Shown here piece after piece: positions 52,723 through 63,174 of a DNA stretch of 64,000 nt. Origin of the DNA: Acinetobacter lwoffii (GTDB taxonomy: Bacteria > Pseudomonadota > Gammaproteobacteria > Pseudomonadales > Moraxellaceae). The stretch spans positions 2,861,702 to 2,925,701 of the forward strand of contig NZ_CP059081.1 of the NCBI RefSeq assembly GCF_015602705.1, written 5' to 3'. The notes beneath the pieces were generated by a model, which saw only the letters and a program-made list of their open reading frames with translations, did no database searches and was not told the origin of the DNA. The position numbers and the translations under genes are program-made. How positions within the stretch are numbered: the first letter of the stretch is position 1; every line of letters starts with the position of its first letter.

Positions 52723-54237
52723 TTAGTCTTTCAATTGCGCTGCTTTGGCTTTCACAGTCGCAAGATTGCCCTTCACTGCTTTGGTCATACGCGTACCATA
52801 ATCCGCATCTGCCTTGTAGAAGTAAGACAACATGATGTGCTTGGTTTCAGAATCTTTGACATTGCCAAGATCTGCCGCCAGGTTCATGATTAAATCGTCT
52901 TTTTCTTTGGCCGTATATGAACGGTAAAGCTCACCCGCCTGCTTGAAGTTTTGCTCTTTCACACCAATTTGCTGAACTGTGCCGGCAAGTGGGGTCTGAA
53001 CTGCACGCGCTTTTTCAGTTGCAGCTTTTGGCTCTTTACGGCTTGGTTCGTAGTTCACATCAGAATCACGCTCGCTCACATTCATATAACCTTCCTGGTT
53101 GTTGTTGTTCACGGCAACGATTGGACGGTTTACAGGAATTTGCTGGTGATTCACACCTAAACGGTACATTTGTGTATCTGAATAAGAGAAGATACGGCCC
53201 TGCAGCAAACGGTCTTCAGATGGTTCGATGCCCGGCACCAGGTTACCCGGTGCAAATGCAGCTTGCTCGGTTTCATTGAAGAAGTTCTTCGGCATACGGT
53301 TCAAGGTCAAGGTACCGACTTTGGTTTCTGGAACTAAATCGTTTGGCCAGATTTTGGTTGGATCCAGTGGATCGAAATCAAACTTGCCAAGGTCTTGAGG
53401 GTCCAATACCTGGATATAAAGATCCCATTTCGGGAAGTTGCCTTTGTTGATGTTGTTGTAAAGATCATTGGTGAGGTGATTGAAATCTTTACCTTGCTGT
53501 TCCGCTGCTTCTTTAACGTTCAGACCTTTGACACCCTGTTGAGAGCGGAAGTTAAATTTAACGTATTTATATTCGCCTTTGTCGTTATACAGTTTGTAGG
53601 CATGAACACCAAAACCATCCTGTTCGCGGTAGCTGGTTGGTACACCTTGCTTGCCATACACATAAGTCAACATGTTAGTTGCCCATGGTTGACTAGACAG
53701 GAAATCAAACACACGGTTGGCATCTTGAACGTTGTTGACCGGACTTGGTTTCATCGCGTGAATAAAGTCCGGGAACTTGATCGCGTCACGGATAAAGAAT
53801 ACAGGGGTCTGGTTACCAACTAAGTCCCAGTTGCCTTCTTGGGTATAGAATTTGATGGCGAAGCCATGCGGATCACGCAAGGTTTCTGGAGAACCTTTAC
53901 CGTGAATAACTGTCGACATACGCACAAAGACCGGGGTTTTGGTTCCCGCTTTGAACAATGAAGCAATGGTCAGATCCGACAGATCTTTGGTGGTAACGAA
54001 TTCACCATAAGCACCTGTACCACGCGCGTGAACAACACGCTCTGGAATACGCTCACGACCAAAACGTTGTAATTTTTGTACCAGCTGAACGTCCTGAAGT
54101 AAAACAGAACCATTTGGACCAGCAGTGATCGAGTTTTGGTTGTCACCGACTGGTGCGCCATTGTCTTTAGTCAAAGGAGCCGCTTGTGCAGCTGTAACCG
54201 TTGCAAGCATTGCAACCAGTAATGAACGCTTAAACAT
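52723..54237 (-). CDS. Periplasmic catalase (KatB-like)
   Basis: Monofunctional haem catalase of 504 residues that splits hydrogen peroxide. I start at MFKRSLLVAMLATVTAAQAA, a clear signal peptide with GAGAG upstream; the frame is open 19 codons further up. PERVVHARGTGAYGEF near 61-76 has the catalytic His, VRMSTVIHGKGSPETLRD near 105 follows, and RLFSYSDTQ-type haem ligand region appears as RIFSYSDTQMYRLG near 350. Exported catalases with this layout match Pseudomonas KatB. An ankyrin gene follows. A weak promoter pair TTAACA/TATCTT is seen upstream. Confidence 0.94.
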   Translation of the reverse strand: MFKRSLLVAMLATVTAAQAAPLTKDNGAPVGDNQNSITAGPNGSVLLQDVQLVQKLQRFGRERIPERVVHARGTGAYGEFVTTKDLSDLTIASLFKAGTKTPVFVRMSTVIHGKGSPETLRDPHGFAIKFYTQEGNWDLVGNQTPVFFIRDAIKFPDFIHAMKPSPVNNVQDANRVFDFLSSQPWATNMLTYVYGKQGVPTSYREQDGFGVHAYKLYNDKGEYKYVKFNFRSQQGVKGLNVKEAAEQQGKDFNHLTNDLYNNINKGNFPKWDLYIQVLDPQDLGKFDFDPLDPTKIWPNDLVPETKVGTLTLNRMPKNFFNETEQAAFAPGNLVPGIEPSEDRLLQGRIFSYSDTQMYRLGVNHQQIPVNRPIVAVNNNNQEGYMNVSERDSDVNYEPSRKEPKAATEKARAVQTPLAGTVQQIGVKEQNFKQAGELYRSYTAKEKDDLIMNLAADLGNVKDSETKHIMLSYFYKADADYGTRMTKAVKGNLATVKAKAAQLKD

Positions 54238-54464
54238 TTCTAAATCTCTCAATTTATTACCTTTCCTGCATGGGCTAAGATATAGAAAAACCAAATATTG
54301 TTAAAACGGATTATTCTCATTACTTTAATCGTTTTATTGAATATATAAAAATTAATCAATTATTTTTCAGGTGTTTGTAGTCCAAAAAATCAGCATTTAT
54401 TCCTTTAGCAGATTGTATTCTTGCTACAATTACGCCCTTCCATAGTCATCAGTAAATATGTGAA

Positions 54465-54905
54465 ATGCGTGCGTTATTACAAAGAGTTTTAGAAGCTAAA
54501 GTCGTGGTAGACGGTGCAGTCAGCGGTGAAATCGAAAAAGGCATTCTGGTTTTTTTAGGTCTTGGCAAAGGTGATGACCTGGAAAAAGGCAAAAAACTGA
54601 TTGATAAGATCTTGAAATACCGCTTTTTTGATAATGAACAAGGCAAGATGGGCTGGAATGTCAGTCAGGCCAACGGCGGGTTGTTACTGGTTTCGCAATT
54701 TACCCTGATGGCGCAGACTCAAAAAGGCCTACGTCCAGATTTTGGCCCGGCCATGCCGCCGGCTGAAGCAAAAGCCTTGTATGAACAGCTGGTAGAATAC
54801 GCCCAAAGCCAGTTTGAGCATGTACAAACCGGTATTTTTGCAGCAGATATGAAAGTGCATCTAGTCAATGATGGGCCGGTGACTTTTAATTTAGAAGTTG
54901 AATAG
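54465..54905 (+). CDS. dtd: D-aminoacyl-tRNA deacylase
   Basis: Hydrolyses mischarged D-aminoacyl-tRNAs in the cytoplasm. The 146 residues begin MRALLQRVLEAKVVVDGAVS. The two active-site motifs are SQFTLMAQ near residue 77 and the cross-subunit NDGPVTFNLE near 135, both in DTD form. It is divergent from the catalase gene and followed by its own terminator. Confidence 0.96.
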   Translation: MRALLQRVLEAKVVVDGAVSGEIEKGILVFLGLGKGDDLEKGKKLIDKILKYRFFDNEQGKMGWNVSQANGGLLLVSQFTLMAQTQKGLRPDFGPAMPPAEAKALYEQLVEYAQSQFEHVQTGIFAADMKVHLVNDGPVTFNLEVE

Positions 54906-54952
54906 CGACACTATTTTCCACATTAAAAAACCCTCAGATTGAGTAATGCAGA

Positions 54953-54979
54953 TCAGACAGGAAACTGTCTGGTTTTTTA
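54953..54979 (+). terminator. Terminator of dtd
   Basis: CAGACAG-gaaa-CTGTCTG with GNRA-type loop, followed by six T. Confidence 0.8.
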
Positions 54980-55209
54980 TTATTGTTAATTCATGAGGAT
55001 ATGGGATAGCTGGAAACCTCAACCATAACGGTCTGGGGCATCAGCTGTATTGCACCGCAAGATTAGAAAATAACTGTTTCTGCAAAAGATTTAAAAAATT
55101 AAGGAGCTTAGATCTAAACTCCCTAACTGGCTGGCATTACCCAGATTGAAACCGGCTGAATCTGCCCTCAGCCCTCCTTGAAAAAGGCGGGCGAGTCAGG
55201 AGCAGCGTT

Positions 55210-55689
55210 TTATTTGCCTGTTTTCTCTTTAATAAACTGGCGTGCCATTTTAAATTTTTCTTTGACCGGCTTTGGCAGTTTTGGTGGAATCATTTTCGCC
55301 ACCTGGTTAAACCAGACCAGCAGGCCGAAGTCACCTTCCATTTTGATCGTGCCACTTTGCATGCCGGTCATAAATGCCGTCGGGTCACCTTTGACCAAGG
55401 TCTTTACACCCTGCTCACTGTCAGCAAACTGCAACACAAAATCAGCTTTTTCAGCATCACCCGAAACCGTATCGATATGACCGTTATCCACAATAATCTG
55501 ACGTGCCATGCCTTCATCCGTACCAATCTGAATACGGAATTGACGTCCATGTACCAGTTCAATGAATTTTGGGCTGGTACGTGCCAACTGCTTCATACGT
55601 AAAGCTAAACCTACGACCAGTAAGTCCAGCGGATCTGTACTCATATCGACGAGAGGAAGTTTTAACACAGGAATGGACGACAGTTTCAT
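55210..55689 (-). CDS. SCP2 sterol-binding domain protein
   Basis: Protein of 159 residues. The central part, from about residue 50 (QFRIQIGTDEG...) to 135, has the SCP2-type pattern: a lipid-binding beta sheet with VKGDPTAFMTGMQSGTIKMEGDFGLLVWF. The N-terminus is a hydrophobic helix, and the C-terminus is basic. The family binds hydrophobic ligands such as fatty acyl groups; the bacterial ligand is unknown. It is a single gene. Confidence 0.78.
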   Translation of the reverse strand: MKLSSIPVLKLPLVDMSTDPLDLLVVGLALRMKQLARTSPKFIELVHGRQFRIQIGTDEGMARQIIVDNGHIDTVSGDAEKADFVLQFADSEQGVKTLVKGDPTAFMTGMQSGTIKMEGDFGLLVWFNQVAKMIPPKLPKPVKEKFKMARQFIKEKTGK

Positions 55690-55784
55690 GGAGGATGCCT
55701 ATTCTAATTGTACGAAAATTGACAAATATCCTAGCATAGTTCTGGGCTAGGTGGATTATGCAGTTTGTATCATATTTCCAAATT

Positions 55785-55813
55785 GAAAAATGCACCCGTG
55801 GGTGCATTTTTTT
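55785..55813 (-). terminator. Terminator of the small membrane protein gene
   Basis: AAAATGCACCC/GGGTGCATTTT (55787-55797 with 55800-55810), with A/T runs on both sides. Confidence 0.75.
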
Positions 55814-55830
55814 CATTGCAACTTGTAGAA

Positions 55831-56166
55831 TTAACGGCTTGAAAGCTGCTGCTGGTCGTCTTCATACACTGGCGTATGTTCAATGCAACGGCGTTTTGCC
55901 AAAGCACGCTCAGCACGACGATCTTCACGCAATAACAGGCCAGTCACGACCATCATGACCGCAGTTAACGCGCTCAGATAACTATACGTCATTGGTAGCT
56001 CAAACCAGGTTTGAGTTCCTACACGAATCACCTCGATCAGGCCCCATACCAGCATCCCGGCCGCCATAAAGCTTAACCAGCGACGATAAGGCGAGAAGAA
56101 CACAGCAAGCACAGCTACAGCGACTAAACTGAAGCCCACAATCGTTGCTAAATTCGCTGTTACCAT
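55831..56166 (-). CDS. Hypothetical three-helix membrane protein
   Basis: Inner membrane protein of 111 residues, not assigned to a family. The start at MVTANLATIVGF is fixed by a very strong GGAGGGGG ribosome site 6 bp upstream. Membrane segments lie at about 6-25, 30-47 and 59-77, followed by a basic, polar tail (about 80-111) with REDRRAERALAKRR that would face the cytoplasm. No operon partners. Confidence 0.75.
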   Translation of the reverse strand: MVTANLATIVGFSLVAVAVLAVFFSPYRRWLSFMAAGMLVWGLIEVIRVGTQTWFELPMTYSYLSALTAVMMVVTGLLLREDRRAERALAKRRCIEHTPVYEDDQQQLSSR

Positions 56167-56580
56167 ATAACCCCCTCCATCCAGATAGATAGTTTCCGCT
56201 TGATATTGCAACGCTTCTATCTATTGAATTTCGTTAAATCAATAAAGTGGAATCTGTTGATTTGTATCTCTATGCCTGCATTATGCTGAGTTTTTTGCAT
56301 AAAAAAAGTCCTGTCATCCAGCCTAACGACATACTTTGTCGCGATATTATATTGTCATTACATTTTTTGCTTTTCACATTTTTGTGGATCAATGACTGCG
56401 CCAATGTTGGCGTGTCATTACAAAATTATCAGTAGTTTTTTTAAGTGAAAAAATTATTTTTCCGTTTAAGATGATCGATGTTTTTGTAGCCATATTTCAG
56501 ATATTCCTTATATCACTCACATCATAAGCAATAAAAAACGCGACCCAAAGGTCGCGTTTAAAATCAATCAAAGCCTGTAC
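56167..56580. other. 414-bp AT-rich region before serB's 3' end
   Basis: Holds the promoter of the small membrane protein gene at its left side and the serB terminator at its right (56532-56561). The 62-codon plus-strand frame at 56247-56435 has no ribosome site or recognisable product. Confidence 0.5.
56532..56561 (-). terminator. Terminator of serB
   Basis: AAACGCGACC-caaa-GGTCGCGTTT (56536-56545 with 56550-56559), T-run on the minus side. Confidence 0.85.
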
Positions 56581-57801
56581 TTATGCACGGTTCAGGTCTT
56601 TATCATGTACGCCGAGCAGATACAGCACCCCATCCAGACCGACGCTAGAAATCGCCTGATTGGCATTTTGGCGTACCAATGGTTTGGCACGGAAAGCCAC
56701 ACCGAGTCCTGCAATGGATAACATTGGCAAGTCATTGGCGCCATCACCGACTGCGATGGTTTGTTCCAGGGAAATCCCCATTTCTTGGGCGATTTCACCG
56801 AGCAAGAAGGCTTTGCGTGCGCCATCGACGATATGGCCTTTGACTTCACCGGTAACGACCCCATCCTGCACATCGAGCGCGTTGGCATGCACTTCATCAA
56901 TATCCAGTTTAGTTTGCAGATATTCCGCAAAATACTGAAAACCACCTGAAAGGATTGCGGTACGGTAACCCAATGCTTTTAAAGTCGAAATCAGGCGTTC
57001 AGCCCCTTCGGTAATGGTCAGGCGCTCGGCAATTTTCGGAAGTACCGATGCATCCATGCCTTTTAATAAAGCGACACGGGCACGGAAGCTTTGCTGGAAA
57101 TCCAGCTCGCCTTGCATGGCACGTTCGGTAATTTCTGCGACCTGTTCACCGACGCCGGCTTCAATTGCCAGTTCGTCAATAACTTCCTGCTCGATCAAGG
57201 TCGAGTCCATATCAAAGCAAACCAGACGGCGGTTACGGCGATAGGCATTATCTTCCTGTACCGCGACATCGACATTAAGTTCAGTGGATAAACGCAAACA
57301 GGCCTCACGCATGGCAGCTGCATCTAGCATTTGTCCACTTAAACCGAACTGGACACAGGCACGTTTTGGCCCGCTGCTCTGGCCATCTAAAGCGGGGCGA
57401 CCAGACAGACGGGTCACGGTTTCAATATTAAAGCCCTGACCCGAGACAATCTGGGTCACGGCTTGCAGATGAGAGGCATTTAATTCAGGGGCCAATGCCG
57501 TTACGATATAACGTGTGCGTCCACCCTCTTTGACCCACTGATCATATTCAGTCGCAGAGATCGGTTTAAAGCGCACAGTTAACCCGATATCATGTGCTAG
57601 AATCAGGATCTCCTTCATGGCTAATGCTGTCGCTGTCTGGTCTTCAGAGGCTACAACAATACCTAAGGTTAACTGATTATGAATAACCGCTTGCCCTACA
57701 TCTAAAATCTGTAAGGAATGGGCGGACAAAACCTGCATTAATCGTGTAAATTGATTAGGCTGGTCAGGTCCTAAGAATGATATAAGAATGATTTCTCGCA
57801 T
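56581..57801 (-). CDS. serB: Phosphoserine phosphatase with N-terminal ACT domains
   Basis: HAD-family phosphatase that completes serine synthesis. The 406 residues have a regulatory N-terminal half with ACT-type folds (about 1-180) and a C-terminal HAD domain. The catalytic Asp pair is in VCFDMDSTLIEQE near 193-205. ILSGGFQYFAEYL near 285 and VGDGANDLPML near 350 are motifs II and IV. The ACT-containing length is typical of Acinetobacter and mycobacteria, longer than E. coli SerB. Divergent from an SMP-family gene, as in many gammaproteobacteria. Confidence 0.95.
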   Translation of the reverse strand: MREIILISFLGPDQPNQFTRLMQVLSAHSLQILDVGQAVIHNQLTLGIVVASEDQTATALAMKEILILAHDIGLTVRFKPISATEYDQWVKEGGRTRYIVTALAPELNASHLQAVTQIVSGQGFNIETVTRLSGRPALDGQSSGPKRACVQFGLSGQMLDAAAMREACLRLSTELNVDVAVQEDNAYRRNRRLVCFDMDSTLIEQEVIDELAIEAGVGEQVAEITERAMQGELDFQQSFRARVALLKGMDASVLPKIAERLTITEGAERLISTLKALGYRTAILSGGFQYFAEYLQTKLDIDEVHANALDVQDGVVTGEVKGHIVDGARKAFLLGEIAQEMGISLEQTIAVGDGANDLPMLSIAGLGVAFRAKPLVRQNANQAISSVGLDGVLYLLGVHDKDLNRA

Positions 57802-57878
57802 GAATTGACTCGGGTCTGAGCTACAACTATTGTTAGAATCATAATCGAAATTGAACAGAATTGCCTTGGAAGTTTACG

Positions 57879-59132
57879 TTGAATGCGCCTAGACAAGGGC
57901 TATTTGCTAGCCTATTGATTGTAAGTTTTGCTCTGCATACCTTTTTACTGGTATTGGCAACCACTCACCAACTGAATGAAAACCGTGCCAATCAGGGACA
58001 GCTGATCACCAGTCAACTGGTGACAGACAGCCTGTCTGAGCTTGAACCACCCAACCGCGTTTCTCTGGCGTTGCTGGCAAATCGTTATGCCACCAATCCA
58101 AGTGTCGCTTCCATCCGGATTCTAGATGCGAAAGCTCAGGTTTTAGCCACTGGCGGACTGACCAAAACCCGCGAGGGTGAAGTTTTTGTCCGTGATGCGC
58201 TGCAAAATGAGAAAAAAGTCGGTGTGATTGAAATCACTCTGATTGAACCAAGTATTGGTGAAATTCTGCGCACACAATGGCTGGCAATTCTGTTCTCGTT
58301 CATCATTCATGGTCTGCTCTGGGTCGCTTATCGTGCTGTGGCACGTCCAAGCCGCACCGAATATCTGGCGCGCATCAATAACGAATCGCGGCTGAAATTC
58401 GAGATTCAGACCCTGACCCAGGCATTGGAACAGGAAAAGCATAATGCGGCACTGGCGATTGCCCAGGCCCAACAGGCAGTGAAAAACAAAGCCAAAGAAA
58501 AAGAACATAAGCCGGCGGTACTGGAGAGCGATAGCCTGAGCTTAAACATCCAGTTCTACGATCCAAAACAGTTACTGGATAGCGTGAATAAAACCGTTTC
58601 GGTGCCTTATTTCAATCTTTGCCAGATTTTTCTGAATAAAGCCACCGAACTCTGTGTGCAACGCTATAAGTTGAATAGTTCTGATATTTGTACCGTACAT
58701 AAATTTGATGAAAAAGGTGCCACCATCAGTATCGCGGCAGACAAACCGAATGCCCTGGCCTGCCTGACCATGATCAGTGCCGTGTTCCAGCTGCTTTCGG
58801 AAGTGCTGTATAAACGCTATCGTGAAGAAAAACGTTTTGTGTTACAAACCCGTAGCGCGATTGCCTCTAAAGTCGAGGAGATGCAGCTCAGCTCGGTACA
58901 GGCCGCTGAGCGCCTGACTCAGCATCTGGTCGCGAAAGAAAGTGCCTTACATGTACCGAACACCTTGCTGAAAGATGTGAGTGATCACTTCCAGCTGGTC
59001 AGCATGCCGAATCCAACCAATGTCCTGACCCGTCACGCTTTTGTGGTGAATGGGATGGATGCTGAAAGCGCCGAGCTGGCACAGACTTTTAGAACTGAAA
59101 TTCTAAAATCCAAACAGTCCAAAGCCTCATAA
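57879..59132 (+). CDS. SMP/YtjB (AhpA)-family membrane protein
   Basis: Inner membrane protein of 417 residues. I choose TTG at 57879 (MNAPRQGLFASLL), because GGAAG lies 7 bp upstream; TTG at 57861 is the other option. Membrane segments are at about 7-28 and 130-150, enclosing a periplasmic domain, with a long cytoplasmic helical part after that. It resembles the SMP_2 family (E. coli YtjB), which is next to serB in other bacteria as here. The role is not well defined. Confidence 0.83.
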   Translation: MNAPRQGLFASLLIVSFALHTFLLVLATTHQLNENRANQGQLITSQLVTDSLSELEPPNRVSLALLANRYATNPSVASIRILDAKAQVLATGGLTKTREGEVFVRDALQNEKKVGVIEITLIEPSIGEILRTQWLAILFSFIIHGLLWVAYRAVARPSRTEYLARINNESRLKFEIQTLTQALEQEKHNAALAIAQAQQAVKNKAKEKEHKPAVLESDSLSLNIQFYDPKQLLDSVNKTVSVPYFNLCQIFLNKATELCVQRYKLNSSDICTVHKFDEKGATISIAADKPNALACLTMISAVFQLLSEVLYKRYREEKRFVLQTRSAIASKVEEMQLSSVQAAERLTQHLVAKESALHVPNTLLKDVSDHFQLVSMPNPTNVLTRHAFVVNGMDAESAELAQTFRTEILKSKQSKAS

Positions 59133-59152
59133 ATATCCTTGAATGTTTTAAT

Positions 59153-59184
59153 TAAAAAAGCCGGATCCAACATCCGGCTTTTTT
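59153..59184. terminator. Bidirectional terminator (SMP gene / ppk1)
   Basis: Twelve-bp perfect stem (59155-59166 with 59172-59183) with A- and T-runs. Confidence 0.85.
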
Positions 59185-59226
59185 ATGGGTACAAAACAAA
59201 TACGCCAGTGTGTCTTGGCCTATCTC

Positions 59227-61290
59227 TTAAATTTTTAACTGTTTTTGTTCCAGCAGATATTGCTGGGCATTATAAGGCTGGGCCGGATCCTGACAGGGGA
59301 CTTTATGCCACTGACCCTCGGCATCTAACTCCCATGCATTGTGACAATCTTTTAAATAGCTGATCAGGCCATCTTTATAAATCCGTTTTTTCAGCTCTGG
59401 ATCCAGCACCGGGAAACAGGTTTCCACCCGGGAAAACAGGTTACGGCCCATCCAGTCGGCACTGGCACAATACAGTTTCTTGGCACCGCCATGTCCAAAA
59501 TAATAAACCCGGGTATGTTCCAGGAAACGTCCTACGATTGAACGGACCTGGATATTTTCAGACATACCGGTAACTTGTGGAATCAGACAGCAGATTGAAC
59601 GCACAATCAGGTCAATTTTTACCCCAGCCTGCGAAGCCTGATACAGGGCAGCAATCAATTGCGGTTCGGTAAGTGCATTCACTTTGATGATGATATGCGC
59701 GGCTTTTCCAGCTAGGGCAAATGCCTTTTCCTGCTCAATCAGTTTCAGCAGTTCGCTATGCAGGGTAAACGGTGCATGCAGCAAGGCTTTCAGTTTGGCC
59801 ATTTTGCCCATGCCGGTCAGTTCCTGGAACATGCGATGCACATCTTCACAGATATCCGGCTGTGTGGTCATCAGGCCGTAATCAGTATACATACGGGCAT
59901 TACCGGCATGATAGTTTCCGGTACCCAAATGCGCATAACGCAGTAATTCCTGATTTTCACGCCGGACAATCAGAATCATTTTGGCATGAGTTTTATAACC
60001 CACGATGCCATAGACCACGACCGCGCCGGCTTCTTGCAGAATATTGGCCACCATAATATTAGATTCTTCATCGAAACGCGCCCGCAGTTCAATCACGGCC
60101 GTGACTTCCTTGCCATTGCGTGCGGCTTCTGCCAGCACCTGAACAATTTCCGAATCCGGACCACTGCGGTATAGCGTCTGCTTGATCGCCAGCACCGCTG
60201 GGTCCTTGGCCGCTTCGCGCAGTAAAGTAATCACCGGCTGGAATGAATCAAAAGGATGATGCAGCAGCACATCCTGTGCTTTTAAAATTTCAAAAATACT
60301 TTTCTGTTTACGGAAAATTTTCGGAATGACCGGACTAAAATGCGGATACTTTAATTCCGGACGCTCAAAGCTGGTACTCAGACGGGATAAATTGATCGGT
60401 CCATCAATCCGGTACAGTTCCTGTTCCGTCAGATCAAATTCATCTAGCAAATAATCGATGATGTTCTGTGGAGAGTCATTTTCAATTTCCAGACGTACTG
60501 CACGACCAAAGCGGCGCGAACACAGTTCGTCTTTTAAAGCCACTGCCAGATCATCGACATCTTCCGACAGTACCAGATCGGCATTGCGGGTGACCCGAAA
60601 GGCATAACATCCGGTCGCTTTCATGCCGGGAAACAAATCACTAATATGCTGCTGGATGATCGCAGTCAGAAAAATCTGGGTGGTATTGTTTCCGGTGACA
60701 TCTTCCGGAATTTTAATCAGGCACGCTAAGGAACGTGGTGCTGGAACAATCGCCATCTCGATTTCACGGCCAAAGGCATCTTTACCTTCCAAGCTGATAA
60801 TAAAGTTCAGACTTTTATTCACCAAACGTGGAAAAGGGTGTGAAGGATCCAGACTGATCGGGGTCAATACCGGTTGCACTTCTTTGGCAAAAAAGGCTGC
60901 AATCCAGGCTTTATGTTTTTCCAGAAGATCCTGGTATTGAAGAAACTGAATACCCTGCGCCTGAAGTTCAGGCAGAATTGCATGATTCAGAACTTCATAC
61001 TGTTTGTTAACTGTGGCATGAATGGACTGGGACAGTTGTTGTAGAATCAGCTCGGTGGGTACAGCATCAGGCGTCCGGGTAGTCGCATTCAGGTCTTGCT
61101 GTTTCATCAGCCCGGCAATCCTGATTTCAAAGAACTCATCCAGGTTACGGGAAAAAATAATCAGGAAGTTTAAGCGCTCTAAAATCGGTAAATTCGGATC
61201 GAGTGCTTGTGCCAAGACACGACGCTGAAATTCAAATAAGGAAAGTTCCCGATTAAAATAGGTCGCTGACGAATGTTGAAATTGTTCCAT
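59227..61290 (-). CDS. ppk1: Polyphosphate kinase 1
   Basis: Makes inorganic polyphosphate from ATP and is bound to the inner membrane. The 687 residues match PPK1. N-terminal [18 protein letters not shown] is the family start, and the phosphorylated His lies in [15 protein letters not shown] near 435. The second active-site His region is [21 protein letters not shown] near 595. It is convergent with the SMP gene. No exopolyphosphatase gene is adjacent in this window. Confidence 0.97.
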   Translation of the reverse strand: MEQFQHSSATYFNRELSLFEFQRRVLAQALDPNLPILERLNFLIIFSRNLDEFFEIRIAGLMKQQDLNATTRTPDAVPTELILQQLSQSIHATVNKQYEVLNHAILPELQAQGIQFLQYQDLLEKHKAWIAAFFAKEVQPVLTPISLDPSHPFPRLVNKSLNFIISLEGKDAFGREIEMAIVPAPRSLACLIKIPEDVTGNNTTQIFLTAIIQQHISDLFPGMKATGCYAFRVTRNADLVLSEDVDDLAVALKDELCSRRFGRAVRLEIENDSPQNIIDYLLDEFDLTEQELYRIDGPINLSRLSTSFERPELKYPHFSPVIPKIFRKQKSIFEILKAQDVLLHHPFDSFQPVITLLREAAKDPAVLAIKQTLYRSGPDSEIVQVLAEAARNGKEVTAVIELRARFDEESNIMVANILQEAGAVVVYGIVGYKTHAKMILIVRRENQELLRYAHLGTGNYHAGNARMYTDYGLMTTQPDICEDVHRMFQELTGMGKMAKLKALLHAPFTLHSELLKLIEQEKAFALAGKAAHIIIKVNALTEPQLIAALYQASQAGVKIDLIVRSICCLIPQVTGMSENIQVRSIVGRFLEHTRVYYFGHGGAKKLYCASADWMGRNLFSRVETCFPVLDPELKKRIYKDGLISYLKDCHNAWELDAEGQWHKVPCQDPAQPYNAQQYLLEQKQLKI

Positions 61291-61467
61291 GCCCTCTCAA
61301 TGCTGCTGATTACAGTCTGTTGTTTCACATCATTGAGGGGCGATCTTAGGCAGACTTTATGACACTTATGTTACAAAGCCCGATAAATCCATATAAATTA
61401 ATATTTTAATTTTTAAAATTATAAAAAATCATCCTCTGGCTTGTTGCGCGCTGTCATCAAACTGCAA

Positions 61468-62415
61468 TTAGGTGTCTGTTTTTTCAGTTTGTCTGGCAGC
61501 CCAATAAGTGGCTAAAGCTGGCCCTGAAATATTATGCCACAGGCTAAAAATGGCGCTTGGCAAAGCTGTCATTGGAGATGCAGCAAAATGGGTTGCCGCC
61601 AAAGCCACACCCAGACCAGAATTCTGCATCCCGACTTCAATGGATACTGCACGACAGTCTATTTCTGCCAAGTGAAATATACGACTGGCCCAATAACCCA
61701 GTAAATAGCCCATACCATTGTGTAAGGCCACGATTCCTAAAATCATTAACCCGGACTCCAGAATCTGGGCTTTGCTGCCGGCAATAATCGCCGCGACAAT
61801 TGCCACAATCGCAATCACAGAAATCAACGGCATCACCTGAATATAGGCCGTGACTTTTTGCTTGAGTAGCGCCCGTACGATTAAGCCCAGAATAATCGGG
61901 AATAACACCACCTGTAAGATCGACACCAGCATCGACCAGGCATTGATCTCAATCCACTGACTGGCCAGCAGATAGAAAATTGCTGGAGTTAAAATAGGAG
62001 CCAGTAACGTAGAAACTGAAGTACAGGCAACAGACAAGGCGGTATTGCCCTTGGCCATATAGGTAATCACATTGGATGCGGTTCCACCCGGACAGCAACC
62101 CACCAAGATTACCCCGATCGCAATCTCCGGTGGCAGCTGAAACAGCTTGCACAGCAAAAAGGCCAAACCCGGCATCACCATAAACTGGGCCACCACACCA
62201 ATCGCTACTGCCTTCGGACTTTGCAGGACACTTTTAAAATCGCCTACCGTCATGGTCATCCCCATGCCAAACATGATGATGCCTAACATCCAGGGAATAT
62301 AAGTTTTTAACCAGACAAAAGCTTCAGGGATCATCAAGGCAATGCCAGAAAAAAGTAGCACCCATAAAGCAAAGGTTTTTTGGACAAATTGGCTAAACTG
62401 GAGCAAGGCTGACAT
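61468..62415 (-). CDS. Bile acid:sodium symporter (BASS) family transporter
   Basis: Inner membrane transporter of 315 residues with nine or ten membrane segments. I start at MSALLQFSQFVQKTF, which has GGA 8 bp upstream; an ATG three codons earlier is possible. The motif VGCCPGGTASNVITYMAKGN near residue 105 is the signature of the family, and EVGMQNSGLGVALA near 258 is the second crossover motif. Likely a sodium-coupled transporter of an organic anion; substrate unknown. Confidence 0.9.
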   Translation of the reverse strand: MSALLQFSQFVQKTFALWVLLFSGIALMIPEAFVWLKTYIPWMLGIIMFGMGMTMTVGDFKSVLQSPKAVAIGVVAQFMVMPGLAFLLCKLFQLPPEIAIGVILVGCCPGGTASNVITYMAKGNTALSVACTSVSTLLAPILTPAIFYLLASQWIEINAWSMLVSILQVVLFPIILGLIVRALLKQKVTAYIQVMPLISVIAIVAIVAAIIAGSKAQILESGLMILGIVALHNGMGYLLGYWASRIFHLAEIDCRAVSIEVGMQNSGLGVALAATHFAASPMTALPSAIFSLWHNISGPALATYWAARQTEKTDT

Positions 62416-62544
62416 GGGTTTCATCCAGGTGATATTAAGGGAGAAAAAGTAAGATAAAAACAGGCACCCGTTGATGCCTGAATTTTTATATTCAAATATA
62501 AATAAGATCAAAGGAATATTTAAATTCTATCCCTATCCAGCTTT

Positions 62545-63174
62545 TTAAGCAGCTTGAACAATATCTTTGACATAGATACGTTTTACGCCATGCGACAGCA
62601 TATCTTGCCAGGCATGTTGCAAGGAACCATTCAGGTCAATGCCCTTGGTGGCATCGGCAATCACATAGGTTTTAAAGCCCAGTTTGCAGGCATCGATTGC
62701 AGTCCAGGCCACACAAAAGTCCGTAGCAATCCCGACCACAAATACGGTATCAATCCCACGTTCACGCAGATAGCCAGCAAGACCCGTCGTGGTTTTCTGG
62801 TCAGCTTCCATAAAGGCCGAATAACTGTCGATCTGGGAATGAAAACCCTTGCGAATGATGAGTTGTGCTTGCGGTAAATTTAAATCCGGATGCAGTTCGG
62901 CATCAAGTGTCCCTTGTACACAATGCTTTGGCCATAAAACCTGACTGCCATAATCCAGCTGAATGCTGTCATAGGCTACTTTGCCGGGGTGGTTGTCTGC
63001 AAAAGAAATATGGTTGTCCGGATGCCAGTCTTGGGTCAGGATAATATGCTTAAAATGCTGCCCCAATAGATTAATATTTGGAATAATCTGGTCAGCATTG
63101 GCTACAGCCAGATTGCCTCCCGGGGTAAATCCTCTTTGTACGTCTACGACCAGTAAAGCGATATTATTCTGCAT
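62545..63174 (-). CDS. pncA: Nicotinamidase
   Basis: Hydrolyses nicotinamide to nicotinate in NAD salvage. The 209 residues include the catalytic Asp in VVDVQRGFTPGGNLAV (about 8-23), metal-binding residues in DWHPDNHISF near 52, the Lys in IRKGFHSQIDSYSAF near 107, and the nucleophilic Cys in GIATDFCVAWTA near 153. It acts ahead of PncB, encoded at 50682-51887. Single-gene unit. Confidence 0.95.
   Translation of the reverse strand: MQNNIALLVVDVQRGFTPGGNLAVANADQIIPNINLLGQHFKHIILTQDWHPDNHISFADNHPGKVAYDSIQLDYGSQVLWPKHCVQGTLDAELHPDLNLPQAQLIIRKGFHSQIDSYSAFMEADQKTTTGLAGYLRERGIDTVFVVGIATDFCVAWTAIDACKLGFKTYVIADATKGIDLNGSLQHAWQDMLSHGVKRIYVKDIVQAA

Noticed and set aside
54238..54340. OxyR-type site upstream of the catalase gene
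   Set aside because: Some ATT and AAT spacing resembles the OxyR pattern, but the match is no better than AT-rich background.
56247..56435. 62-codon plus-strand frame before serB's end
   Set aside because: No ribosome site, no recognisable product, AT-rich.
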